DNA from: Thioalkalivibrio sp.
GTDB taxonomy: Bacteria; Pseudomonadota; Gammaproteobacteria; Ectothiorhodospirales; Ectothiorhodospiraceae
Length of the DNA stretch: 39,385 nucleotides
Assembly (NCBI GenBank): GCA_011389655.1
Contig: JAABTX010000023.1
Coordinates: 1-39,385 of the forward strand
Direction: 5' to 3'
Position 1 is the first letter of the stretch. Every line of letters begins with the position of its first letter. Both the position numbers and the translations under genes were made by a program. This document shows positions 26,283 to 33,824 of the stretch, piece after piece. Below the pieces are notes generated by a model that saw only the letters and a list, made by a program, of their open reading frames with translations, did no database searches and had not been told where the DNA came from.

Positions 26283-26743
26283 CCCGCGATGTGCTCCAGC
26301 ATGCTCAGTGCCTCGTTGTCGGTCACGGATATGCCCCGGAGGACCTCGAACCGCCCCGGCGGGTTCCCGAAGCGCAGTCGGGCATGGTGCCGATCCTCCA
26401 GTTCCTCGAGGAACCAGGCGATCTCCGAGGGATGGATGGCCCTCCCGCCCCGTTCAAGATGCCGCAGCAGGATGTCTTCCTCGCGGATGCAGAGCAGCAG
26501 GGGCTGCGGAAGATCCAGCGGCAACACGTGGGTCTGCACCAGCCATTCGACCGGCGTCGGCCGTGACGCCGGCAACCGGCGCGAGTCGAACCGGAAGTGA
26601 CCGCCACCGCCCGGCTGCTTCAGGAGTTCCTCGAGCCACTCCGGCGGAAAGCCCCGGTGCACGATCAGGCTGCGCCCGGTGAAGCGGGCGCGAAACTGTT
26701 CCAGCTGTCTTGACGGACGCGGGGCCAGGAAACCGAACACCAT
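26279..26743 (-). CDS. hypothetical protein coupled to the FIST gene
   Basis: A 154-residue protein with no family I recognise. The start MVFGFLAPRPSRQLEQF was chosen because GGAGG lies seven bases before the ATG; the frame is open upstream without an SD. It has a WLVQTHVLPLDLP segment, charged helices (IAWFLEELEDRHHARL) and no signal peptide or membrane segment. It is translationally coupled to the FIST protein and lies downstream of phosphoribulokinase, but a terminator at 26796-26820 separates it from that gene. Confidence 0.72.
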   Translation of the reverse strand: MVFGFLAPRPSRQLEQFRARFTGRSLIVHRGFPPEWLEELLKQPGGGGHFRFDSRRLPASRPTPVEWLVQTHVLPLDLPQPLLLCIREEDILLRHLERGGRAIHPSEIAWFLEELEDRHHARLRFGNPPGRFEVLRGISVTDNEALSMLEHIAG

Positions 26744-26795
26744 CGATCCTCCGGAACTGCGGTCGCCGCATCCTAGTCGACCCGGGTCGAACACG

Positions 26796-26820
26796 AAAAA
26801 GGCCCCGCTCCAGCGGGGCT
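26796..26820 (-). terminator. Rho-independent terminator of phosphoribulokinase
   Basis: On the minus strand AGCCCCGCT and AGCGGGGCC pair through an 8-bp GC-rich stem followed by CTTTTT. It lies 14 bases past the phosphoribulokinase stop. Confidence 0.93.
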
Positions 26821-26834
26821 TGGGGAGAACGCCG

Positions 26835-27725
26835 TCAGCCGCGGCGCGCGAGTATGTCGTGGATGATCGGTGCGAGGATGATCTCCATCGCCAGGACCAT
26901 CTTGCCGCCCGGCACGACCAGGGTGTTCGGTCGCGACATGTAGGAGTCGTGCAGCATGTTCAGCAGGTAGGGGAAGTCCACACCGAAGCGCTTGGGATCG
27001 CTGAACCGGATCACCACCAGGCTCTCGTCGGGCGTCGGAATGTCACGCGCGATGAAGGGGTTGGAGGTGTCCACCGTCGGCACCCGCTGAAAGTTGATGT
27101 GGGTGCGCGAGAACTGCGGCGTGATGTAGTTCACGTAGTCCGGCATGCGCCGCAGGATGGTATCGACGATCGCCTCCGCGCTGTAGCCGCGCTCCTCGTT
27201 GTCGCGGAAGATCTTCTGGATCCACTCCAGGTTCACGATCGGTACCACACCGATGCCGAGATCGACGTGCCGGCCAACGTCGATGTCGCCGTGTGCCGCC
27301 AGACCGTGCAGGCCCTCGTAGAACATCAGATCGGTATCCGGCTCGATATCCTCCCACGGGGTGAACTCGCCCGGCCCCAGGCTGGTGCCAAGGCGCTGGT
27401 TGTGGAACTCCGCCTCCTCCTCGGAATGAAGGTAGTACCGCTTCTGGCCCTGACCGGTCTCGCCGTAGGTCTGGAACAGCTCTTCGATGCGGTCGAAGAG
27501 ATTCGCCTCGGGGCCGAAATGCGAGAAGTAGCGGTCACCCTCGGCCTCGGCCGCCTGCATCGCCGTGCGCATCGCCTTGCGGTCGTAGCGGTGGAAGCTG
27601 TCACCCTCGATCACCACCGGCTTGATCTTCTCGCGCTGGAAGATGTAATCGAAGGATCTTTTCACTGTGGACGTGCCGGCACCCGAAGACCCGGTGACGG
27701 CTATGACGGGGTGTTTCTCTGACAT
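26835..27725 (-). CDS. prk: phosphoribulokinase
   Basis: Phosphorylates ribulose 5-phosphate to ribulose 1,5-bisphosphate, the substrate of RubisCO, and so marks a functional Calvin cycle. It is a 296-residue class I (proteobacterial) enzyme. The P-loop is G12-S-S-G-A-G-T-S-T20. VIEGDSFHRYDR (about 38-49) carries the ribulose-phosphate contacts, and MFYEGLHGL contains the Walker-B-like Glu. SHFGPEANLFDRIEELF and YLHSEEEAEFHN are typical. GGAGATAG provides the SD. It stands alone rather than with RubisCO genes; it is followed by its own terminator, and its upstream region contains a 154-bp repeat. Confidence 0.97.
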   Translation of the reverse strand: MSEKHPVIAVTGSSGAGTSTVKRSFDYIFQREKIKPVVIEGDSFHRYDRKAMRTAMQAAEAEGDRYFSHFGPEANLFDRIEELFQTYGETGQGQKRYYLHSEEEAEFHNQRLGTSLGPGEFTPWEDIEPDTDLMFYEGLHGLAAHGDIDVGRHVDLGIGVVPIVNLEWIQKIFRDNEERGYSAEAIVDTILRRMPDYVNYITPQFSRTHINFQRVPTVDTSNPFIARDIPTPDESLVVIRFSDPKRFGVDFPYLLNMLHDSYMSRPNTLVVPGGKMVLAMEIILAPIIHDILARRG

Positions 27726-27954
27726 GGTCTATCTCCTCGACAAGTGGGGCCGGGGCCGGCGATCAACTCGATCCGCGCAGCCCCGGGACTGAAAATCGGG
27801 CCCGCATCACCGTGACCGTTCCATCTCCCCAGCCCGATACGCCGGGCATCCTGCCCTTTGCCCTTCGGGCCCGCCACCGGCGGATCGATCCCGCGGACGG
27901 GAGAGGGGGAGCCGGAACGCGCATCGCGCTGAGTTCCCTCTAAGCATAGCGAAT
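27726..27954. other. upstream region of phosphoribulokinase
   Basis: The 384-base gap between prk and the SLC13 gene holds this stretch and the 154-bp repeat. I find no gene here. A TATGCT hexamer on the minus strand (around 27943-27948) could be a -10 box but has no clear -35. A LysR-type (CbbR) site could be present but I could not identify one. Confidence 0.4.
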
Positions 27955-28108
27955 GGGCCATGCGGAAAGTTCGGCATCGGATCGCTTCGCCGGGCACGCC
28001 GGCGCCGCACGGGGCAAGTGTGCAATAGCGTGGCTGTTCCTGCACTCGCCCGCCTTGCGCCGAGGCGTCTGGCTGCGCTCCATGGTGACCGTCCGTTCCG
28101 CACGGCCC
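27955..28108. repeat. 154-bp repeat with terminal inverted repeats (copy C plus end E)
   Basis: It begins GGGCCATGCGGAA and ends TTCCGCACGGCCC, giving 13-bp terminal inverted repeats with one mismatch. The first 75 bases align with copies A and B (GGATCGCTTCGCC, GGGGCAAGTGTGCAATAG). The right end lies one base from the stop codon of the SLC13 gene. The arrangement looks like a small non-autonomous element, but no target duplication was identified. Confidence 0.75.
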
Positions 28109-28109
28109 G

Positions 28110-29948
28110 TCAGAACACCACATTGAGCATGATCATGGCCACGATCATGAACACGATGGTCATCACGCTGCCGGCCCTCAGGTAGTCAATCACCCGGTAT
28201 CCGCCCGGACCCATGATCAGGGCGTTCACCTGGTGCGTCGGAATCAGGAAGGAGTTGGAGGTGGCGATGGCCACGGTCAGCGCGAATATTCGGGGATCGG
28301 CCTCCATCCCCGCCATTTGCGCCGCGAGTGCGAAATTGATGGATAGCGGAACCAGCAGCACGGTGGCGCCGACGTTGGACATCACGAGGGTGAAGAAGGT
28401 CGCCAGCGCGAAGATCGTCGCCTGCAGCACCCAGGGAGAGACCTCGCCCAGGATCCCCAGCGTGTTCTGCGCGATCCACGCGGCCGTGCCGGTGTTCTCG
28501 ACCGCGGCGCCGAGCGGGATCAGGCTCGCCAGCAGAAACACCGTCTTCCAGCTGACCGCGCGATAGGCATCGTCGATCTCGATCACCCCGGACAGGATCA
28601 TGCCGAGGGCACCCGTCATCAGCGCGGCCGAGAGCGGCAGCCCGGTGAACAGGATCAGGCTCAGCGCAACCACCAGGAAGAACAGCGCATGAGGAACCTT
28701 GCTCGGCCGCAGCCGCTCGCGGGGGTAGTCGCTGGTGACCACCACGAAGTCCTGGTCGTCCTCCAGCCGGGCCAGCGATTCCCAGTCGCAGTGGACAACC
28801 AGGGTATCGGTGGGCAGCAGCGGCACGTCGCGCAGCCCCTCGCGGATCGGTTCCTCTCCGCGCTGCAGGCGCAGCACCGAGAGACCGTAGGTGCGTCGCA
28901 TCGCCACCTCGGTGACGGTCTTCCCGATCAACCGCGAACCGGGTGCGATCACGATCTCCGCGATGCCCGACTTGCTCGGCGCCATCGCGTTGGCAAAGAC
29001 CTGGAGCTCGCGCCGCGGCCGGACACCGGTGTGGTCGACGAAATGGGCCAGCCTGTCAGAAGAACCCAGCACCGCGAGGTCCGCGCTGCCCTCGATCTCG
29101 TACCCGCTCCAGGGCCCGATGCGCAAGTCGCCCGCGACATGGCTGCCGATGATGACCACGCCGAACTTGTGCTCGACCTCGGCCACGGTGAGACCGGCGA
29201 TGTCACTGTCACGGGTGACACGGACCTCGCGGGTCTCGTAGTTCAGCCCGTAGACCCGGCGGAAATAGTCTGCGGTGGTCTCGCCGGCGCCGGACAGGCT
29301 TGGGGCCGAGGGCAACACGAAGCGGCCCAGCAACAGGAAATACACAATGACGCTCGCGAGCAGCGCCAGGCCAATCGGTGTCACGTCGAAGAGGCTGAAC
29401 GGCTCCATGCCCTCGGGAAGCAGGTCGTTCAGCAGGATCAGCGGGCTGGAACCGACCATGGTGATGGTGCCCCCGACGATCGCAGCGAAACCCATCGGCA
29501 TCAGCAGACGCGACACCGGGATGTCCAGCCGGTTGGAGATCCGGCTCATCACGGGCATGAACAGGGCCGCGGCGCCGATGTTCTGCATGAAGCTGGAGAT
29601 GATGCCGACCGTGCCCGAGACCGTGGGAATGATCCGCTTCTCCGTGGTGCCCCCGAACCGCATGATGAAGCCGGCGACCTGGTGCATCACCCCGGTGCGG
29701 TCCAGCCCGGCACCGATGATCATCACCGCGATGATGGCGATCACCGCGTTGGACGCGAAACCGGAGAAGAGCTGATCCAGCTCCGTCAGGTCGGACAGAC
29801 CGGGCACCAGGCTGAGCAGCCCGAGCAGCACCATCACGGAGATGGCGGCGACATCGACCCGCACGATCTCGGACACGAACAGGAAGACCGTGAAAGCCAG
29901 CAGCGCGAGCACCACGATCATCTCCGTGGTAAGCGTCAGATTTTCCAT
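28110..29948 (-). CDS. SLC13 family permease with RCK-type regulatory domains
   Basis: A 612-residue inner-membrane transporter of the DASS/ion-transporter superfamily. Hydrophobic halves at about 10-200 and 420-612 flank a hydrophilic middle. That middle contains two TrkA-C (RCK_C)-like modules (around 225-300 and 310-390: VRVTRDSDIAGLTVAEVEHKFGV, IVIAPGSRLIGKTVTEVAMRR). SLC13-like signatures include SNVGATVLLVPLSI and TSNSFLIPTHQVNALI near the end. Such proteins move sulfate, dicarboxylates or similar anions with Na+; substrate unknown. The start MENLTL follows GGGAAG; an upstream open frame is Arg/Pro-rich and looks non-coding. It diverges from the universal stress protein gene. Confidence 0.9.
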   Translation of the reverse strand: MENLTLTTEMIVVLALLAFTVFLFVSEIVRVDVAAISVMVLLGLLSLVPGLSDLTELDQLFSGFASNAVIAIIAVMIIGAGLDRTGVMHQVAGFIMRFGGTTEKRIIPTVSGTVGIISSFMQNIGAAALFMPVMSRISNRLDIPVSRLLMPMGFAAIVGGTITMVGSSPLILLNDLLPEGMEPFSLFDVTPIGLALLASVIVYFLLLGRFVLPSAPSLSGAGETTADYFRRVYGLNYETREVRVTRDSDIAGLTVAEVEHKFGVVIIGSHVAGDLRIGPWSGYEIEGSADLAVLGSSDRLAHFVDHTGVRPRRELQVFANAMAPSKSGIAEIVIAPGSRLIGKTVTEVAMRRTYGLSVLRLQRGEEPIREGLRDVPLLPTDTLVVHCDWESLARLEDDQDFVVVTSDYPRERLRPSKVPHALFFLVVALSLILFTGLPLSAALMTGALGMILSGVIEIDDAYRAVSWKTVFLLASLIPLGAAVENTGTAAWIAQNTLGILGEVSPWVLQATIFALATFFTLVMSNVGATVLLVPLSINFALAAQMAGMEADPRIFALTVAIATSNSFLIPTHQVNALIMGPGGYRVIDYLRAGSVMTIVFMIVAMIMLNVVF

Positions 29949-30277
29949 GATCTTCCCGGTTTCCTGGCTGTGCCGGCCCTGCGTGCCGCGAGCGGGTTCG
30001 GCTGGATGTCTCCCGGCCGTGGCGGGCACGGGGCGGGGACCAGATGACTGACCCGGCGGCCTGTTCCGGGTCCACCGCGGTCGCCCGAGGCGGCGCCACT
30101 GGCATCCCCCGGAACGGCCCAAGGCCCCAACAAACTGCCGGAAAACCGTTGATTATTTCATCAGGCAGGCCCCGAAGCAAAGCGCCGCGTGGCGGGCGGC
30201 TGCCGGTCGCTGCAGAGGTGCCGGCGCACCGTGCCTCGGGTATTCTGGGATCATCCCGGCAGATCTGGAGGCGCGTG
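29949..30277. other. divergent intergenic region of SLC13 permease and universal stress protein
   Basis: The 329-base gap must contain both promoters. TATTCT at 30241-30246 could be a -10 box for the stress gene, without a clear -35. An AT-richer patch (GATTATTTCATCA, around 30151-30163) stands out in otherwise GC-rich DNA and may hold a promoter or operator. No gene is supported. Confidence 0.4.
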
Positions 30278-31132
30278 ATGACGGAGGACCTGTCGCCCGT
30301 TGGGCGCTTCGAGACGATTGTGCTGGCCACGGAAGGTTCGGAGTACAGCGCAGCGGCGGAGGCCGTGGCGCTGGAAATGGCGCGCCAGTGCGGTGCACGC
30401 CTCCTGGTGACCCGGGTCGTGCTGACCAACCCCGAGTACGAGGCGCTGGTGCCGGACCGGGTCCAGAAGGCCGAGACCGAGGCGCAGAAACAGATCGAGC
30501 GGATCGCGGAAGACGCAAGGGCCGCAGGCATCCGCGCCGAGACCGTGCTGCAACAAGGCTCCGATCCCCATCACGAAGTCGTCCGCGTCGCCAACGACAG
30601 ACACGCCGACGTGATCGTGATCGGGCGGCGTACCCGCAGCGACCTCGCCCGCATAATGGTCGGCGACTCCACCGCCAAGGTGATCGGCCTTGCCAGTTGC
30701 AGCGTCCTGGTCGTTCCGCGGGACACGAAGATGGCGGAGAAGGGCATCCTGGTCGCCACGGACGGCTCGCGGCTGGGCGATGCGGCCGCCTACTCTGCGG
30801 TGCGACTAGTGGGCAAGTGCAAATTGCCGCTGACGGTGATCAGCGTGGTCGCGGAGGACAGCACCGCCGAGGAGCGGTCGCAGGCGCAGGCCGCAGTGGA
30901 CCGCGTGCGGAAGGAGGCCGCGGGCGAACAGGTCAAGGTCGAGGCGATGCTGCGGGAGGGTGCGCGGCCGGATACCGTGATCATCACGACCGCGAAGCAC
31001 CGGAATGCCGACATGATCGTGGTCGGCAGCCACGGGCGCACGGGGCTCAGCCGCCTGATGATGGGCAGCGTGTCAGAGCGCGTGATTGGCCGTGCCGACT
31101 GCCCGGTGCTGGTGGTGAAGGCCTCGATGTAG
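30278..31132 (+). CDS. universal stress protein with two UspA domains
   Basis: A 284-residue tandem Usp protein. Domain 1 spans about 8-150, domain 2 about 155-284. Domain 2 has an intact ATP-binding motif, G-x2-G-x9-G-S, in VGSHGRTGLSRLMMGSVSE. In domain 1 the equivalent GRRTRSDLARIMVGDSTAK lacks the second glycine, so that half is probably degenerate for ATP binding. Usp proteins aid survival under starvation or stress. The start ATG at 30278 has GGAGG six bases upstream. It diverges from the SLC13 permease and converges on trmB; partnership with the permease is possible. Confidence 0.92.
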   Translation: MTEDLSPVGRFETIVLATEGSEYSAAAEAVALEMARQCGARLLVTRVVLTNPEYEALVPDRVQKAETEAQKQIERIAEDARAAGIRAETVLQQGSDPHHEVVRVANDRHADVIVIGRRTRSDLARIMVGDSTAKVIGLASCSVLVVPRDTKMAEKGILVATDGSRLGDAAAYSAVRLVGKCKLPLTVISVVAEDSTAEERSQAQAAVDRVRKEAAGEQVKVEAMLREGARPDTVIITTAKHRNADMIVVGSHGRTGLSRLMMGSVSERVIGRADCPVLVVKASM

Positions 31133-31157
31133 GGCGGGCGCAGGGCCCGGGTCGTCC

Positions 31158-31880
31158 TCACCGGGTGCCCGCGACCTCCGCACGCCGGTAGAGCAGGTCG
31201 CAGACCCGGTGCCCCCGGCGCTCTCCGCGCCGCTCGAAGCGCGTGGCGGGCCGGGAGGGCGGTCGCGAGCCCAGTGGCTGCGGTCCTTCGGGGAGAAACA
31301 GGTCGGCGCACGCCGCCATCACGTCCTGCATCTGGCGCGCATAGTCCTCCCAGTCGGTCGCAAGGTGGATGTGCCCGCCCGGCCGCAGCCTGGAGGCCAC
31401 CAGCCGGACGAAAGCGGACTGGATCAGGCGGCGCTTGTGGTGCCGCTTCTTGTGCCACGGATCGGGGAAGAAGATCTGCACGGTGTCGAGGCTCGCCGGC
31501 GGGATCCGGGTTTCCAGGACCTCGACCGCGTCGTCGTTGAAGACCCGGACGTTGCGCAGGTCCCGGCGTTCCAGCTCGCCCAGCAGGTGCCCGACCCCGG
31601 GCCGATGCACCTCGATTCCGATGAAGTCCCGTTGCGGCATCCGCTCCGCCTGCCAGAGGAGACTCTCGCCATTGCCGAAACCGACCTCGAGGGTCACCGG
31701 GGCGTCGCGCCCGAACAGCGCGGGCAGGTCCACGGGATCGTGTCCGGGAGCCACCCCAAAGCGGGGCCAGAGGCGCTCCAGGGCACGCTGCTGCCCTGCG
31801 GTGATCCGCCCACCCCGGCGCACGAAGCTGCGCACCCGCCGGGTTCCGCCAGCGGGATCCTCCGGGGCGGCGGCGTTCAC
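31158..31880 (-). CDS. trmB: tRNA (guanine-N7)-methyltransferase
   Basis: Methylates G46 in the variable loop of tRNAs using SAM. 240 residues from the GTG at 31880, matching E. coli TrmB (239). Shared blocks: RRVRSFVRRGGRITAGQ, LEVGFGNGESLL (SAM motif I), IGIEVHRPGVGHLL, FFPDPWHKKRHHKRR, and the C-terminal RPATRFERRGERRGHRV with the tRNA-contacting TxxE-like segment. The frame is open upstream into thiG, but that part is thiG in another frame. GTG lies four bases past the thiG stop, so it is likely coupled to the thiamine genes. Confidence 0.95.
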   Translation of the reverse strand: MNAAAPEDPAGGTRRVRSFVRRGGRITAGQQRALERLWPRFGVAPGHDPVDLPALFGRDAPVTLEVGFGNGESLLWQAERMPQRDFIGIEVHRPGVGHLLGELERRDLRNVRVFNDDAVEVLETRIPPASLDTVQIFFPDPWHKKRHHKRRLIQSAFVRLVASRLRPGGHIHLATDWEDYARQMQDVMAACADLFLPEGPQPLGSRPPSRPATRFERRGERRGHRVCDLLYRRAEVAGTR

Positions 31881-31884
31881 GGCT

Positions 31885-32691
31885 TCAGGTAAAGAAGTAG
31901 CCGGTTTCCGGGGACGATGCACTGGCGTGCCGCCGAGGCACCATTCGCCCCGCCAGGTAGGACTGCCGCCCCGCGATGATCGCATGCCTCATGGCGCCCG
32001 CCATCAGCACCGGGTCTCGCGCCGCCGCGATCGCGGTGTTCATCAGCACGCCGTCGCAGCCCAGTTCCATGGCGATGGCGGCGTCGGATGCAGTGCCCAC
32101 GCCCGCATCGACCAGCACCGGCACCCTCGCGTTCTCCACGATCTCGCGGATGTTGTAGCGGTTCTGGATGCCGAGTCCGGAACCGATCGGCGCAGCCAGC
32201 GGCATGACCGCCTGGCAGCCGACCTCCTCCAGGCGCCTCGCCAGCAGCGGGTCGTCGGTAGCGTAAACCATCACGTCGAAGCCCTCGGCGACCAGGGTCT
32301 CCGCGGCCGACAGGGTCTGGAAGACGTCGGGATACAGCGTCTTCTGATCCCCCAGCACCTCCAGCTTCACCAGGTTGTGCCCGTCGAGGAGCTCCCGGGC
32401 CAGCCGGCAGGTCCGGACCGCCTCCTCGGCGGTGTAGCAGCCGGCCGTGTTGGGCAGCAGCGTGTAGCGATCCGGCGGGACCACGTCCAGGAGATTCGGC
32501 TCCCCCGGGGTCTGTCCGATGTTGGTACGCCGGATCGCCACCGTGACGATCTCGGCACCACTGGCCTCGATGGCCAGGCGCGTCTGCTCGAGGTCACGGT
32601 ACTTCCCCGTGCCCACCAGCAGGCGCGAGGAGAAGGTACGATCGCCGACCCGGAAGGTGTCGGCGGTGTCGGTCGCAGCCACAGGATTCAT
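31885..32691 (-). CDS. thiG: thiazole synthase
   Basis: Forms the thiazole phosphate of thiamine from deoxyxylulose 5-phosphate, dehydroglycine and ThiS-thiocarboxylate. 268 residues. Conserved segments: [47 protein letters not shown] (with the active-site Lys), [14 protein letters not shown] and [25 protein letters not shown] precedes the ATG at 32691. It follows thiS by 28 bases; no thiF, thiO or thiH accompanies them here, so those must lie elsewhere. Confidence 0.97.
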   Translation of the reverse strand: MNPVAATDTADTFRVGDRTFSSRLLVGTGKYRDLEQTRLAIEASGAEIVTVAIRRTNIGQTPGEPNLLDVVPPDRYTLLPNTAGCYTAEEAVRTCRLARELLDGHNLVKLEVLGDQKTLYPDVFQTLSAAETLVAEGFDVMVYATDDPLLARRLEEVGCQAVMPLAAPIGSGLGIQNRYNIREIVENARVPVLVDAGVGTASDAAIAMELGCDGVLMNTAIAAARDPVLMAGAMRHAIIAGRQSYLAGRMVPRRHASASSPETGYFFT

Positions 32692-32719
32692 GCCGGTCCC
32701 TGCCGTTGTGAAATGGGTT

Positions 32720-32938
32720 TCAGCCGCCGCCGATGGCCTGAACGATCTCCACGCGGTCCTCCGGCGACAGACGGAATGCGCCGTGCTCGCTGCGCGGCAC
32801 CAGTACGCCGTTGACCTCGATCGCCAGCCGGCGTCCCTGCAGATCCAGTGCCGCCACCAGATCCGCAAGCGTCGGCGCGCCGCCGCTGTCCCGCGGCACT
32901 TCGAGAGCATAGGCTTCGCCATTCAGGTAAATCTGCAT
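32720..32938 (-). CDS. thiS: sulfur carrier protein ThiS
   Basis: A 72-residue ubiquitin-like sulfur carrier whose C-terminal glycine becomes a thiocarboxylate for thiazole synthesis. [13 protein letters not shown] begins the beta-grasp fold, [13 protein letters not shown]-like residues follow, and the end is IGGG. The usual end is Gly-Gly; here three glycines occur, a known variant. The ATG at 32938 has GGAG six bases upstream. Its 5' region overlaps the divergent promoter of the tRNA-Gly gene. Confidence 0.95.
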   Translation of the reverse strand: MQIYLNGEAYALEVPRDSGGAPTLADLVAALDLQGRRLAIEVNGVLVPRSEHGAFRLSPEDRVEIVQAIGGG

Positions 32939-32953
32939 GGGGTCTCCAGCGCA

Positions 32954-32982
32954 TTGAGTGCCGGGCACCGAGCGCATACAAT
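32954..32982 (+). promoter_or_regulatory. sigma-70 promoter of tRNA-Gly
   Basis: TTGAGT (32954-32959), 17-base spacer, TACAAT (32977-32982). The predicted start lies a few bases before the tRNA. Confidence 0.82.
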
Positions 32983-32993
32983 CAGGGCGCGCA

Positions 32994-33067
32994 GCGGGTG
33001 TAGTTCAATGGCAGAACGGGAGCTTCCCAAGCTCTTAATGTGGGTTCGATTCCCATCACCCGCTCCA
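32994..33067 (+). tRNA. tRNA-Gly (anticodon CCC)
   Basis: A full cloverleaf: acceptor GCGGGTG with CACCCGC, D arm GTTC/GAAC, anticodon stem GGAGC/GCTCT, loop TTCCCAA with CCC at 33026-33028, and T loop TTCGATT. CCA is encoded. It reads GGG codons. Confidence 0.97.
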
Positions 33068-33172
33068 CCTTCCACCGCTCCCGCCTGCTCAGCGTCATGG
33101 CGACGATTCTACCACCCGTGAACCGGTCGCCGCGATCGGCGCCGCGCACGGACCAGCCGCCTGAATGGGAAC

Positions 33173-33200
33173 TAGACTTTGTCTAACCCCCTGCTATACT
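33173..33200 (+). promoter_or_regulatory. promoter of the Irr-like regulator with overlapping palindrome
   Basis: TAGACT (33173-33178), 16-base spacer and TATACT (33195-33200). The -35 box lies inside the dyad TAGAC-TTT-GTCTA (33173-33185), so a repressor or the regulator itself could bind there. Confidence 0.55.
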
Positions 33201-33208
33201 AGGGAATC

Positions 33209-33646
33209 ATGACGGTGCCTTCCATCACTGAACAAATCACCCGCGAGCAGGCTCAGGCGCTGCTCGCACGCCACGGTATTGCGCCGACGGAGCAGCGGCT
33301 GGAGATCGCCCGGCTGCTGTTTGCGCAGCACCAGCACCTGAGCGCCGAGCAGATCCTCGCCCAGCTCAGCCGAAACTCCGCGCGGGTGTCCAAGGCCACC
33401 GTGTACAACACCCTGAACCTCTTCGCGGAGACGGGCCTGGTGCGCGAGGTCGTGATCGATTCGGCCAAGCGGTTCTACGACTCGAACCCCGACCCGCATC
33501 ACCACCTCTTCCACACCGACACCGGTGAGCTCGAGGACGTGGCCCCGGCGCAGGTGCAGATTGCCGGGCTGCCCGGTCTTCCGGACTCCCGCGAGGTGCT
33601 CGGCGTGGACGTCGTGATCCGGGTGGGTCCGCGGCACACGGACTGA
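33209..33646 (+). CDS. Fur family transcriptional regulator, Irr-like
   Basis: A 145-residue DNA-binding metalloregulator. The winged helix spans 1-90, with KATVYNTLNLFAETGLVREV as the recognition part. The second domain holds HHHLFHTDTGELEDV, the conserved metal-binding segment near residue 97. The protein has no cysteine at all, so it lacks the structural CxxC zinc sites of E. coli Fur. The HHH stretch and the C-terminal DVVIRV resemble Irr, the heme-responsive iron regulator of alphaproteobacteria. Assignment to Irr rather than Fur or PerR is an inference. AGGGA precedes the ATG closely. Likely autoregulated through the palindrome at its promoter. Confidence 0.88.
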   Translation: MTVPSITEQITREQAQALLARHGIAPTEQRLEIARLLFAQHQHLSAEQILAQLSRNSARVSKATVYNTLNLFAETGLVREVVIDSAKRFYDSNPDPHHHLFHTDTGELEDVAPAQVQIAGLPGLPDSREVLGVDVVIRVGPRHTD

Positions 33647-33656
33647 CGGCCCGGGC

Positions 33657-33686
33657 TTGGTGTCGAGCCGACGGCTCGGCTATCAT
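33657..33686 (+). promoter_or_regulatory. promoter of tRNA-Thr
   Basis: TTGGTG (33657-33662), 18-base spacer, TATCAT (33681-33686), about ten bases before the tRNA. A GAGCC/GGCTC hairpin lies in the spacer. Confidence 0.6.
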
Positions 33687-33695
33687 GCGCGCCAC

Positions 33696-33771
33696 GCCGA
33701 CGTAGCTCAGCTGGTAGAGCAGCCGATTCGTAATCGGCAGGTCCGCAGTTCGATTCTGCGCGTCGGCACCA
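33696..33771 (+). tRNA. tRNA-Thr (anticodon CGT)
   Basis: Acceptor GCCGACG/CGTCGGC, D arm GCTC/GAGC, anticodon stem GCCGA/TCGGC with loop TTCGTAA (CGT at 33729-33731), T arm CGCAG/CTGCG, encoded CCA. It reads ACG. Confidence 0.97.
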
Positions 33772-33824
33772 TTCCCGCCAGCGCCCTTCAACCCCGCGCC
33801 GCCGGTGAGCCGCCGCGATGTCGC

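Noticed and set aside
32939-32990. TPP riboswitch upstream of thiS
   Set aside because: The space to the tRNA-Gly gene is too short (about 50 bases) and no thi-box sequence is visible.
33696-33771. Possible integration site at the tRNA-Thr 3' end
   Set aside because: No integrase and no repeat of the tRNA end follow; ispH begins normally nearby.
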